A stretch of 64,000 nucleotides of DNA, taken from the NCBI GenBank assembly GCA_013306675.1, contig JABLUY010000033.1:124001-188000 (forward strand), given 5' to 3'. The notes below the pieces were generated by a model. The model saw only the letters and a list, made by a program, of their open reading frames with translations. It was not told where the DNA came from and did not search any database. Source of the DNA: Thraustochytrium sp. TN22. Taxonomy: Eukaryota > Sar > Bigyra > Thraustochytrida > Thraustochytriidae. Made by a program: the position numbers and the translations under genes. Within the stretch, counting starts at the first letter, position 1, and every line of letters starts with the position of its first letter. Shown here one piece after another: positions 34,419-45,746 of this stretch.

Positions 34419-34988
34419 TCAGCGCAGGAGGCGGCTGTCGATGGCTTCGAGAATGGGGGAAAAGGTCTCGACGCCGCAAAAGACGTCGCGGCGGACGACC
34501 GGGTCAGGGCGATGGAGGAGGAGTTCGTCGATGTGGATCGGGTCCAGGAGAGGGTAAAACGTCTCGAGAAGGGTGCGGCGCCCGGTGCCGGGGTAGTTGA
34601 AGACGAAAAGGACGAGGGCGCGCTCGAGCTCGTGCTTGAGGCTGGCGTCCACGACGCCGTCCAGCATGACCCAGGGCCGCGCCACGAGGAGCTGGCCGGT
34701 GCCTCGCGCGCTGGCATCGCCTCCGCTGCCCAGCGTCCAGGGCTGCGCGTGCTCTGCGTGCACGACACGAAGTTGGTGGAAGGCGGGCACCTCGAGCGCA
34801 ACGCCGGCCGCGAGCGCGCCGGGCACTTCGTTGCGCAAGGCCTCGGGCAGGTCGTCGCGCGCAGCGCCAGCCTCGCCACGCTGTGCAAGGAAATCAAGCA
34901 GCGCGTCGCGCGTCGAGCGCTCAGCGCCACTAGTACCAGCTCCTGCTACAGCTTCAACACCAGGACCAGAACCAGCACCGGGACCGCC

Positions 34989-35029
<41 letters not shown>

Positions 35030-35089
35030 CAGCGTTGGCAGTGTTTGCTGGGCGCGATGGCGTGTTGGCGGTGGTCGAAGTGGTCGAGG

Positions 35090-35120
<31 letters not shown>

Positions 35121-38100
35121 GGTGGTGGTGGTGGTGGTCGTGGTGGTGGGCTCCATGATAATGTCAAAGGTGTCCTCTGTGTTCTTGAGCTCCGCGACCG
35201 GAACGCGTGGCACGCGCCGCGTGCGCTCGGACTCCACCATGGTGACAGTGCTGGCGTCCAGGTGGTTTTCTGCGTACGAGATGCGTAGCTGGGCGTCGCC
35301 GAGCGCCAGGGTTGGCAGCAGACGCAAGAGGTCGGCGCCGCTCATGTCCGGGTCCAGCACCTCGAAGGCGGAAGGCGGGCCCACGTTCCGGGAGAAATCA
35401 AACGCCTGAGGCACGATGCGCCGCGGCTGCTGCATCTCGTCCAGGCGCCGGTGTAGTTGCTTGAAGAAGTCGCGTCTCAGGTAGAGCGCCAGGTGCTGCG
35501 GCCAGGAGTTCTCCGGATCGCGCGCGTGCTCGTACACGCAGCCGCACGCCGCGAGCTCATCCACCACGTCCTGCACGTCAGACTCTGCAAAGCGGTCCAG
35601 GCGCGCCGACGCGGCCGTGATGAGATTGCTGCGCGCCATGGACGCCGGCTGACGTGCGAGCTGCACGAGCAAAAGCACCACTTGGCTGCGGACGGCCCAG
35701 CGGTACGGGGCCGCGTCCCGCTTCGCCGTGGCATCCGCCAGCGCCTTGGAGATGTCCACCGACCGCGCTGACTGCTCCAAAGTGGTGCGTAGCCGCTTGC
35801 GCGCCAACCCCGTGGCGGCCGCCGTGGGCTCCTGCTTGAGGACACGCGAGACTACGCCGTCCATGTCAAAGGTCGGCAGGTAGGCGGCCAGCGCGCTCTG
35901 CATGGTCTCCTCAGTCCACACCGAGGGCCTCGCCGAGGCCTCGGCCTCCACCAACGCCAGCTGGGCGTCTGCCGGCGCGAGCGCGTCCGCAAGCGAACAC
36001 TCGGCGCCGCGTTTGCGCGACGCACCCGCCGTCGCGGCCCGCGTATGGCCACCAGACCCGGTGCCCACCAGCAAGCCGCCCGCCGCCTTGCCGCCTGCCC
36101 GCTTGCGCCGCCCCTCCCCCTTGACCGAAACCTTGCGCGGCCCACGCACCTTGGGCTTGGGTGTCTTCTTGGACAAGAGCGACTTCGCCTTCCTTGCCAC
36201 CTTCTTGATCCGCTTGTCGCCGCGAACCGCCACCACACCGCCGCCCGCCGCGACCTTGGAGTCCTCGTCCTCATCGTCGCTCAGCAAATCACCTATTCTG
36301 CGCTGCCGTACGCCGCGCCCAAGCGCCTCGTGCGCGCCGTCCTCGGCCGGATCGCCGTCCGCGAACGAGGGCGCCAGCGCCGGGAGCGCCGCCCAGCTCG
36401 ATGGGTGCCACATGGTGTCGTCGTCGCTCGAGCGAATCTCCCAAAAGTCGGCCTGATTGTGCAGGAGGATCCAGAAGCGGTCCAACTCCTCGAGAGACCG
36501 CACCGTGCGTTGCACCGGCTCGCGCACCCACTTGCGGTTCCTCCTGCGCACAAAGACCGGAAAGGTTACCGTCGAACGCAGGAGCGCGCTTGCACCGTCC
36601 ACGTGCATCACGCCCAGCGAGACGAGCGCGGCTGTCACGCCGGAGCACGCGTTGGCGAAGATGAGGTCGGTGCACGCCGCCTCGCGAACGGTGGCGCTCT
36701 TCCGAGCGCCCTCCACGGCCCGCTCGCACATGTCCTGGTCCCAATTCACGCCTCGCCCATGCGCATTGATTGGCCGCCGCACCAGCTTGAGGAAGAGCAC
36801 CATGGGCATGGCGCCAAAGGCCTGCGTCAGGTCCACAGACACAGCTTCCCCCGACGCGATACGAGCACCCTGCGCCTCGCTTGCCTCGCTCGCGTACTCC
36901 AGCAAGAAGCCATGCAGGAGCCGCGCGCACACCATGGTGCGCGGGTCGTAATAGTAGTCCAAAATCGCTGTCGCCGTCGGCCCGTGGTCCTCGGCCGTGG
37001 CCACGAAGGCCTCTTCCAGCTCCTCGCGCATGTACGCGGTGCCGACGGGGAAGTTCTTGCCGATCTCCAGCGGCTCCTCGGTCACCTGGACCGCCAGCGC
37101 CGCCAGGTACTCGTGCACGTGGAGCTCCGTCTCGGCCACCAGCTCCTTCGAGGTCGGCGCAACAACCTTGGGGGAAGCCGCCGGGGCGGGCCCGCCTTCG
37201 CGCTTGCGCCTGGCCTTGCGGCCCGCGGCCTTCTTCTTCTTCTCCTTCGCCTTGGTCGACCACAGCGCGTCAATGGCGCGCTTCCTTTGCTCCCGAGCCG
37301 CCTTGATCGCCGCGACCTTGGCCCTCTTTTTTTCCTTCAATGCCATCTTGGCCTGCTTGAGCTCCTCGCCGCGCTTCAGAGCCGCCTCATAGCGCCGCCC
37401 AAAGACTTCGACGATGCTCTCGCCCGGCCCACGCTCCGCGTAGAGCCGCTCCAGGTGCTGCAACGTTGGAAATCGTGGTATCCTGCGGGTCGCCACGCCC
37501 TCTGTCTCGCGTCTTGTCGTCCTGCGCTGCGCTGCCGCCTCCAGACGGTCCACCTCTGGGATGGCGCCGTCCAAGCACACCAGCATGCGGCGCTGGCCCG
37601 TCGTTGCCGTGCCGGGGCTCGGATCCGCCGCCCCGGCGCCGGGCTGCGGTGGCGGTGTCCACTCAACTACGATCAGGCGCGGCGCGTCCTCGGGCAGGCT
37701 CTCGTCGCGCTTGGCAGGGTCGGGGCTGCACCGCCGGATGAGCGCCTTGATGGACTTGGACGCCACCTGGCCCTCGAAGTGCTTCTTCTCGCGCTCACGG
37801 ATGGCGTACATGAGGCGACGGACCGTGGCGGCGCCCTCCTCCTTCAAGAGGTCCTTCATGGCCTGCAGCCGGACGGCCAGGCGGTCCGGGCGCTCGCCCT
37901 GGCCCGTGCCGTCGCCTCCATCCGCCGCCGCCTCTGCCGCCGCCGCCGCCTCTTGTTCATCGTGCGGCGCGTCGTTATTCAGCAGCTTGAGCCGCGCGGC
38001 GCGCTCCTCCTTGAAGCCCGACGCGTTGAAGCGCGCGACCGCTGACTCCGTGCCGCGCCAGATAAAGCCCGCGTTGTATTTGCCCTGGGTCTTTTCCTGC

Positions 38101-38400
38101 TTGACCGGAAGCACCATGACTGACTTCTTGCTCTTGGACGAGTTGTGCGCGTACGACATGGTCACCGTCACGGTGAGACGACCTTTGCGGCCTTTGAGCC
38201 CGAGCAGGTCCTGAAGCTCTGTGGTGACCAGACCGCCCGACCCGCTCGCCAGCACGGCCATGTACATGTGCTGCATCGTCGACAGGCCGTGCACGGCGCC
38301 CGGGGTGTGCGTACCGAGCAACTTCATGGCAAGTGCCCCGGCGTCGGCCTTGAAGATCTCCTTGCTGGCTCTTCCTGACGATGGGTCCTCCTCCATGGGC

Positions 38401-38457
<57 letters not shown>

Positions 38458-39467
38458 GCGCGGCGCGACTGCCGCGGCGCGTTGTGCAGCCGTAGCACGT
38501 GCCGCCAGGACTGCAACGCGTTGCCCTTGGCGGCACGGCGCGCCACGCGCTCAAAGTAGTCCACACTCGGCTCGCGGTCCTTGCTCCCGACCAACGGAAT
38601 GATGGCCTGGGTGATCTCCAAGCACGACCGGCCACCCTGCCATTCTGACACAAGGTAGCTGCACAGGGGTCGCATGTCCTTGGTCTGGATCTTGAGCATG
38701 GCACGCGCGTCCGCAAAGGCCATTTCCGTATCGCCGTACGCGCTGCGCAGCGCCATGAGCAGCTTCACGAGGCGCAACCCCTGCGCGCGCAGCCAGCTCA
38801 CGTTGTTCGCCCCAACCTCCGCACCGCTCGTCGCAGGATCCACCATCGGGATCTCTTTCTCCGCTGTTGGCGGGTCGGGCGGCGCCGTCTCGGGGTCCAC
38901 CGGCTCCGGGTCCACAAAGCGCGTGTGACAGAGCCAGTTGCACGAGCGGGCCCGCGGCGCGCTCACCGCGCGCTTTTCGATCAGGCCAAGGTCCTCCAGG
39001 GCATCAAAGAGATGGTGCGGCCGTGACCGCGGCTTCTTAACGCCCGAACTCTGCCTCTGCGCCAGGTAGTCGATCAGGTCCAGCATCGTGACGCCCTTGC
39101 TCCGAAACGAGGCCACCACCTGCAGGAGCCGAAGCGCTTCGTCGGACTTGGCTTCGTCCGGGAACGTCAGGCGCAGCGTCTGCAAGCGTGCCTGCTCCGT
39201 GGCGGTCAGCTTGACGCTTTTCGCGTCCTGGGGCAGCGCGTCCGTCGCCTCGCCCTCCACGAGTAGCACAGTCTCGGGCACGCGGCGCAGAGCTCGCCAC
39301 ACGGCCTCTCGTTTTCGCGCCGCCCACGGCGCCAACTCCGCGTTACCCTGCATGAATATCCACACCTGCTCCAGCGTGCACCCCTCCGCGCCCTGCAGCG
39401 CGACGTAGTCCACCACGCCGGCCGTCGCGCGCGGCAGCCCGCCGCCAAGCCTCGCCCGCGCGTCCAT
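34419..39467 (-). CDS. TFIIIC largest-subunit (GTF3C1/tau138)-like protein
   Basis: A 1682-residue single-exon protein made largely of winged-helix-type segments. Residues 1-60 read YVALQGAEGCTLEQVWIFMQ...KREAVWRALRRVPE, and residues about 85-190 form a second such unit (SFRSKGVTMLDLIDYLAQRQ...FDALEDLGLIEKRAV), matching the B-block region of GTF3C1. Around residue 560 comes RLQAMKDLLKEEGAATVRRLMYAIREREKKHF followed by KSIKALIRR, the helical extended-winged-helix pattern of that family. The C terminus ends GRRTLLETFYPLLDPIHIDELL. GTF3C1 binds the B box of tRNA gene promoters and recruits TFIIIB for RNA polymerase III. Low-complexity inserts interrupt it: polyGln (about 336-355), basic (about 700-760 and 1080-1150), polyThr (about 1438-1459) and polySer. 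The assignment rests on fold pattern, not on long identity. Confidence 0.65.
34990..35024. repeat. (CTG)n microsatellite encoding polySer
   Basis: An uninterrupted CTG run on the plus strand; in the minus-strand gene it reads as AGC Ser codons. Confidence 0.9.
35088..35151. repeat. (GTT)n-(GTG)n tract encoding polyThr
   Basis: GTT repeats followed by GTG repeats; on the minus strand CAC/AAC-type triplets are read in frame as ACC/ACA Thr codons in the GTF3C1-like protein. Confidence 0.9.
38401..38457. repeat. (CTG)19 microsatellite encoding polyGln
   Basis: Nineteen uninterrupted CTG triplets, read as CAG Gln codons in the minus-strand GTF3C1-like gene. Confidence 0.95.
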
Positions 39468-42400
39468 CTTCGGAGGAGACGAGGACGCTCGCGAGAGCGA
39501 GCGCCGTCGCTCCGCTCGCTAAAGCGAGCGCCGCGCGCCCTGAGCGCCGCTGCGCCCTGCGCGCTGCCGCGCCCCGAGCGCCGCCGCGCCCTGAGCGCCG
39601 CCGCGGCCTGAGCGCCGCCGCGCTAGGCCGTGGTTGCTCGTTTGAATTCAAAGTTTTGTCTACGGCCGCCTCGCTCGCCTCGCCTGGCCTCGCCTTCAAG
39701 TTCGGGCCTGCCTGCCTGTCTGCAAAACGTTGCGGCGCCGCCGGTGCGTGCTGGCAGGGGCGGCGGCGGCGGCAGCGGCGGCAGCGGCAGCGGCGGCGGC
39801 AGCGGCGGCGGCGGCGCGGGTCGCGCGGCGGGCGAGGCGGCTGCTGGCGGCATGCTGCGGCGGGCCGCAGCTGTCGCTGCAGCACCTGCACAGCCCCTGG
39901 GCGGGCCGTGCGCGCCGCGGGCTTGTGGCCGTGTGGTTGCTCTCGCATGACTGGGTTCTGTTCTCTGTACGAAACCGCGCCCGTAGCGGTCTTGGGATCG
40001 AGCTGTCGTAGGACGAGATCCGGGCACTGCCGGCACCGCTGCGGCAACGCACTCCGCAATCTCAAGCAGTGCGTCGCGAGTCTCCCGGACCCTCGGCTTT
40101 AGGTCATACGGGTGCGGACTTGCAGCGACGGTCTGGGTGGGTCGGCGTGTCGTTTTGCATTCACGCGCTGTTGGTGCAGTGGTGGGTTCTTTGTGCGCCG
40201 CTGTTCTTCTTCTGGATACTCTCTCGTGCGCGGCCTCACGCGCATCTCCGGCGGCCTCCACCACGGCCACGCGCTGCCGGCTGACGACGCCGTGTCACAG
40301 TACAAAACGCTGCTGTGGCACTCATGTCTTCGTGCGTAGGCCTCCACTGTGGATATTCTTTCGCCCCGTGACGGGTACCATCACGCTCAACCTCGCTGGG
40401 TTTGGCTTACTTACATGGAGCGGCGCTTGGCAGGCCGCAGCGCACGAACGTTCCTTGTGTACGTCTACTGTCGGCTACATGCTCATCGCTGCACGCCCGC
40501 GCGATACACGGCCGATTTCTTGTGTGGTCTCCTTCACGGCGCGCTCTGGGTGGCTCCAACCGACTGCTGGAGCGTTTGAGTTCGAGCCACTACGCAGCAA
40601 CGGCCTTCACCAGTTGTCCTCTGGTTCGAAGGCGGCGCCGAGACGCTATCTCGTTGGCCCCACCTTTGCAGGACCTCAGCACCACCAGCAGCGCCCGCAC
40701 CGCGAGTTTTCCCCTTTGCCCCTTCGCGTCCTCGCTGAGGCGATTCGAGACGACGAGCGCGACTGTGCGGCAACCGCGCCGCGCTCGGCGCTCAGATTGC
40801 CTGGACGCCCGACCGCGATCCTCACGGCTCCTCGTACCGAGGCTCGATGATGGGCACGAGCTTGCGCTCAAGGCACGAGTCTTTAGAGCTGCATCTCCGC
40901 GAGTGACCGCGCATCTGCGACAGCCACTTTTCTGTATTTCAGGCCGGGGACCACGCTAGACCTTCCGAGCTGTGCCCATGCAGCAGAGAGAGAGCACCTT
41001 GTCCACCCAAAGGGGGGGCATATCCTGTGCTGCAAAAACGTCCCTTTCTTCAACGACATTGTTCATCTTTCTGCCGCTCGTCGTGCCTCTCTCAAACACA
41101 ACAGACACAATATGTAGCCTAAGCCGCTCCTACTAGCGGCGTTGTCTCTCTTCTCTCTCTTTTCTCTCTCATTCTCAATATCGACACGCCAACGCGGGTC
41201 TGTCAAGGTTCGGTTGCCCGGTCGCAGGGGATGTTAATTGATGATGTGCGTATGGGATCGAGCTTTGGAAAGCGGCGCACGCCCGCGGTTAGTCAAGGGT
41301 GTCGTCGGGCAAATGGCTTGCCGGGCCGTTTTGCACAATCTCATGTGTGGGTTGGTCGCAATTGGACAGGTCCACGTCTCAGTCTTGTAGGTCGAAGTGA
41401 GGGACCAGCGAGCGAACTGCCGGTTGTGTTGAAAACTGCCGGCCATCGCCACCTCTGCGCAATGGTCACGAACGCCCGAGTCGGGTCGGGTTGTTCCTGG
41501 CAGGCCCACGCTGAGCCTCGCAATCAGCAAGTCCTCTTTTGTTGTTATGCGCGATGTCCACCAGCCCGCGCGCGTAGTCGTGACGGGTCTGCCGATGTCT
41601 GTCCATCTCGATGTGCGTGGACGCCGTCGGCCCACACGCGCGCTTCTAGTATTGGAAGCTCGATGGCCGGTCTGGCCCTCCCGACGTTGATATCAGTTCG
41701 TTTCGCCTCGTGCCAGCTTGCCGTGCAGTACGGCTGGAGGCCGCAGCGTGGGCGGAAGCGCCGCGTGCAGGTGCGACACGCGTTGGCTTGGCACAAGAAG
41801 TGCTCGGGCGCCGAGAACTCCGCAGGCCGACGCGAGACGATGCGATGACTCGTCCCACGCGGACTTCCGCAGGCCCTCGCCACGCTCACACGCGCTCACG
41901 TCGCGTCCCACGCGCGCAGGTCGCTGACACACGGTTAAATGCGCGATGCCGAGGTCTTGTCGAGCGGACGCCGCTGACCTGCCGAATTCTCCCGCCTTCT
42001 CATAAACGCCTCGAACCAATCCAGGTCCACGTTGTCTACCGGCCCATGCCAGTCGTCCCATCCTTCATCCGTCCTGCGCGCGCGTCGCCCAGCGCCCGAC
42101 GCCCTGTCCTCGCCCGCGCGTGCGCAATTCAAAACCCCGCCACCCGCCGCGCCGCTTTCCCGCCGCCGCGCCGCGCCGGCGCGCGCGCGCGCCGCCGCCG
42201 CAGCCGCGCCGCCGCCCGCCCCGCAAGGCGCTCTGCCGCCGCGCGCCGCCGCCGCCGCCGCCTGCGCCCTCGGCGGCGCCGCGCCGCCCCGCGCGCGCGC
42301 GCGTCGTCGCGCTCGCGGTCAGTCAGCCTGCGCGGGCCGCGCCGCCCCGCCGCTCGACGCGCGGAACTCGCCCTTGCCTGTCAACTTGCGCGCCTTTGCG

Positions 42401-43011
42401 GCCTTTCGGCCTGCGCGGGCCCACTTGCGCGCCGGCCGAGGCCCACTTCGCCCGCGCGGCCCAAGTGGCGCTTCGAGCTGGCCGGCCTAGTTACTAACTA
42501 GTACTGCGCCGCTGCACCTCGCCTCCTCCAAGCTCCCGCTTCAAGTTCTCCCTTTCCAAGAGCTCAACTTTCGAGCGAACTCACTGGCCAGCTTGGAGCT
42601 AAAACTAAGTTAGGCCAACGCGGCGAAGGCTGGGTTGCGCGCGGCGCGCCGCGGCGCCGCGGCGCCGGGCGGCCAGGCAGACCGCGACCGCCGCCGCGCC
42701 GCGCGAGCCGCGCGAGCCGCGCCGAGCGCGTGCCGCGAGCGCGCCGGGAGTCGCGCGCCGCTGCGCCGCGGCCGCCCCGCGCGCGCCGCCGCCCGCGCGG
42801 CGGAGAGGGAGAGGGAGGGGGCGCGGGCGGGAGGGAGGGTTCAGGCGGGCGCGGCCTCTGGCGCCTGCCTGCGCGGCAAGCGAGCCAGGGCGACGCGGCG
42901 CGGCGCGACGCGGCGCGGCGCGGGACCGGAGCGCGCGGCCGCGCGCCTTTCGGGGAAGGAAGGACAGCGCGAGACCCGCGCGCGCGAAGTGCCGACGCGA
43001 GGCGAGGCGCC
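39468..43011. other. 3.5-kb region without a recognisable gene
   Basis: This lies between the divergent GTF3C1-like and Sec7-PH genes. Near each gene (39500-39950 and 42100-43010) the DNA is extremely GC-rich with CGG/GCC repeats, as in other promoters here. The middle (about 40000-42050) is visibly less GC-rich, has polypyrimidine DNA at about 41130-41190 and a G7 run near 41010, and encodes only short frames. One plus-strand frame (40112-40579) is open except for one stop, with no family match. An old, unidentifiable mobile-element relic or a non-coding RNA locus is possible, but nothing proves either. Confidence 0.55.
41128..41192. repeat. Polypyrimidine (CT-rich) tract
   Basis: GTTGTCTCTCTTCTCTCTCT and further TCTCTC runs, in the gene-empty region. 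Confidence 0.75.
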
Positions 43012-45609
43012 ATGCAGGGCGCTGGCGCGGAGGAGAGCGGGGTCAAGGATGAGGACCAGGCCAAGACGGTGAGCAAGGCTGTGGCCGGCCTAGAGGGCCG
43101 GGACGGCGCTGAGGGTGGCGCTGCGAATGGCGCGGAGAACGGCGTGAAGGACGGCGCCGACGCTGGTGCTAGTGCCGGTGCTGATACGGTCTCGCCATCC
43201 AAGTCCAAGTCGCGCCGAGGCAGCGACGCCACCATCATGAGCGAGGAGGACGACGAGGAGGAGGACGGGCATACGACGGACGGCGGCAATGGTGGCGACG
43301 ACGGCGGCGCGGAGCTGTTCGAGGCGGAGCCGGCGGACGGCACAGAGAGCCCGGACGCCGCGGAGCGCGAGGCCTCGGACGCCTACGACGACACCGGCGC
43401 AGGGGCGCTGGCGGCGTCGATGGCGCGGCCCCGCGGTCCGTCCGCCGCGCTCAACGCACTGGCCGGCAAGACGGCCCCAGAAGTTGACCACGCGTCGGTT
43501 CGCACGAGCGAATCAACCACGACGCTGGCGTCGTCCGTGGCGAGCGACGGCGACTTCGCGCCGGCCGAGGGCAACAGCCTCAAGACCGGCTTCGAAACGG
43601 ACTCGGCCATGATGAAGCTCCTGAGTCGCGGCATACGCATCTTTAACCTGAATCCGAAGCGCGGCATCGACTTCATCCAGGAGAAGGGCCTCGTGCACCG
43701 CGTGGCGAACGACGAGGCGGGCAATGCGCGACGTGTCGCCATTTTCCTCAAGCACACGCGGGGGCTCAACAAGGAGCAGATTGGCAAGGTGCTCGGCGGC
43801 GAGACGCCGTGGCAGATTCTCATCCTCAAGAACTACTTCGTACAGTTCGACCTGTCCGGCTTTGGCCCGACGGTCCGCGGCCTGGAGCGCGCGCTGCGAA
43901 GCGTCTTTGAATGCTTCAAGCCGCCCGGGGAGAGCCAAAAGATCGAGCGCATTGTGGAGACCTTCGCAGACAAGTTTAACGAGGACAACAACATGGTCGG
44001 CGAGAAGCCCAACCCGGCAGCCCAGTTCTTGCCTTCCACCACCTTCCTGCTCGCCTACTCCATCATCCTGCTCAACGTCGACCTCCACAACCCCAACAAC
44101 CCGCGCAAGATGCAGCGCCGCGAATTCATATCCAACCTTCGCGGGCTCGACGATGGCAAGGACATGCCGCACGACGAGCTCAGCGCGCTCTATGACCGCC
44201 TGTCGCGCCACCAGATGCGCCACAAGGTGGACCGCGACGAGGTCGCTGGAAACCTGTTCACGCACCCGGACAAGAGCGGCTGGCTCTACAAAAAGGGCCC
44301 CACGCGCCTCTCCAAGTGGCGCCCGCGCTGGTTTATTCTCAGCGAGAGCACGCTTTGGTACTTTAAGCACAGCGAGGACGTCGATCCCCAAGGCTTCATC
44401 CCGCTTGAGAACGTGCTCGTGCGCACCTGCTTCGATGTGGCCGCGGCCCGCGCCTCCAAGCTGCGCAGCTCGCGCTCCTCGCTGCCATTGCGCTACTCGG
44501 CCGGTGCCGCCGAGGGCCTCCCGTTGGGCGCCGCTGCGGCGCCAGGCGGCCCCGGCGCGTCCGCCTTCGCCTCCTTTTCCGCGGGGTCCGTCTCCTCTGT
44601 GCACCAGCACCAGCACCACCCCCAGCAAACGCAGCTTCAGGGCTTCGGGCAGGGCGTGCCGCGGCCCATGTCTCTGCCTGCGCGCTCGCGCCTCGTGGTG
44701 GGCGAGGCTTCCTCGCCGCAGCTCACCGCCTCGCCCGCCTCGCCCGGCACCGCCGACCTCGCGTCCTACTCGAGCGCGGATGAAACCCAGACGGCCGCCA
44801 CCGCCACCGCCACCGCCACCGGCGCCACCGCCGGTGGTGGCCGCAAGGTCATGCCGCGCAAGGCCACCTCAGCGCCGCGCCAGGCCGCCTCGGCCACCCC
44901 CTCGCTCCATGCCCGCCAGTCGCGAACGCGCTCCTTCTGGTTCGAGCTCTACATGTGGGACGACCGCCTCAACGTTAAGAGTGCGCGTCTGTCCAGCCGC
45001 ACCGGCAACTTTGAGCTCGGCCAGCACAAGACCATTAAGCTGCGCGCAGACTCGCGCCAAGAAATGGAGCAGTGGGTCGAGCTACTCAACCGCAAGTGCC
45101 GCTTCTCACAGAGTCTGCAGGAGCTCACCATGCGCGCCCGCTTCAACCAGCTCAACCCGGGTACGCCCACCTCGCCTACAACCCCGTCCTCCGCCGCCAG
45201 TGCAGATGTGCCCTCCCTGCGCCGGAGCTCCCGCTCCGGTTTCTTTCGCTCCCTCTTCCTCTCCTCCTATTCGTCGTCCTCCTTTTACTCCAGCGAGTTT
45301 GATTCGCGTCCCGCCACGCCCTCGGCCATGTCGCAGCCCTGCATGAGCCCTGTGCCGGACGACGAGGACGCTAATGACCTCACGCCCAAGCAACAGGACC
45401 AGCATAAAAAGGCGCTACCGCCGCAGGCCAGGAGTATTCTTGAGGAGGACGGCGCCGAGGCGTCGGGAGGCGAGGCTGGCGCCGCCAAGATGCACCTTGG
45501 CGCCAGGCTCAGCTCCAGCAGCAATGGCGACGAGGATGAGGACCTCGTTCATATTGGTGATATGATCAACCGCGCGTCTTCCTCGGTCTCGGCGCCCCCT
45601 GTACAATAG
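43012..45609 (+). CDS. Sec7-PH domain ARF guanine-nucleotide exchange factor (cytohesin-like)
   Basis: An 865-residue ARF-GEF. Residues 1-200 are acidic and disordered. The Sec7 domain spans about 202-393: LLSRGIRIFNLNPKRGIDFI, LKHTRGLNKEQIGKVLGG, the catalytic glutamate finger Glu307 in KPPGESQKIERI, and FLLAYSIILLNVDLHNPNN. It catalyses GDP-GTP exchange on ARF GTPases in membrane traffic. A PH domain follows but is split: GWLYKKGPTRLSKWRPRWFI to FIPLENVLVRT (about 422-476), then about 160 residues of Ser/Ala/Thr-rich low complexity, then SFWFELYMWDD to MEQWVELLNRK (about 640-697). PH domains of this type bind phosphoinositides. The Ser-rich tail (700-865) ends acidic. Upstream sequence is open to 42730 but is GC-rich Arg/Ala leader; the ATG at 43012 starts the credible protein. 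Confidence 0.9.
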   Translation: MQGAGAEESGVKDEDQAKTVSKAVAGLEGRDGAEGGAANGAENGVKDGADAGASAGADTVSPSKSKSRRGSDATIMSEEDDEEEDGHTTDGGNGGDDGGAELFEAEPADGTESPDAAEREASDAYDDTGAGALAASMARPRGPSAALNALAGKTAPEVDHASVRTSESTTTLASSVASDGDFAPAEGNSLKTGFETDSAMMKLLSRGIRIFNLNPKRGIDFIQEKGLVHRVANDEAGNARRVAIFLKHTRGLNKEQIGKVLGGETPWQILILKNYFVQFDLSGFGPTVRGLERALRSVFECFKPPGESQKIERIVETFADKFNEDNNMVGEKPNPAAQFLPSTTFLLAYSIILLNVDLHNPNNPRKMQRREFISNLRGLDDGKDMPHDELSALYDRLSRHQMRHKVDRDEVAGNLFTHPDKSGWLYKKGPTRLSKWRPRWFILSESTLWYFKHSEDVDPQGFIPLENVLVRTCFDVAAARASKLRSSRSSLPLRYSAGAAEGLPLGAAAAPGGPGASAFASFSAGSVSSVHQHQHHPQQTQLQGFGQGVPRPMSLPARSRLVVGEASSPQLTASPASPGTADLASYSSADETQTAATATATATGATAGGGRKVMPRKATSAPRQAASATPSLHARQSRTRSFWFELYMWDDRLNVKSARLSSRTGNFELGQHKTIKLRADSRQEMEQWVELLNRKCRFSQSLQELTMRARFNQLNPGTPTSPTTPSSAASADVPSLRRSSRSGFFRSLFLSSYSSSSFYSSEFDSRPATPSAMSQPCMSPVPDDEDANDLTPKQQDQHKKALPPQARSILEEDGAEASGGEAGAAKMHLGARLSSSSNGDEDEDLVHIGDMINRASSSVSAPPVQ

Positions 45610-45746
45610 GCTGCCTGGCTCGAGCCGCTGACTTTCTCTCTCTTTGTGAATTGTGTACCATCATACCTTTGCAACGAACTCCACTCTCAGAGTCACTGAT
45701 CAGTTCCGGCTACTCGCTACTTGCTACCAAATTAGAGATCTTTCTG

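Noticed and set aside
36045-38045. 666-residue plus-strand ORF opposite the GTF3C1-like gene
   Set aside because: His/Arg/Leu-rich mirror frame with no domain; the minus strand has the continuous protein.
40112-40579. Plus-strand frame with one internal stop, looking partly protein-like
   Set aside because: No motif or family resemblance; length and composition are compatible with chance in GC-rich DNA.
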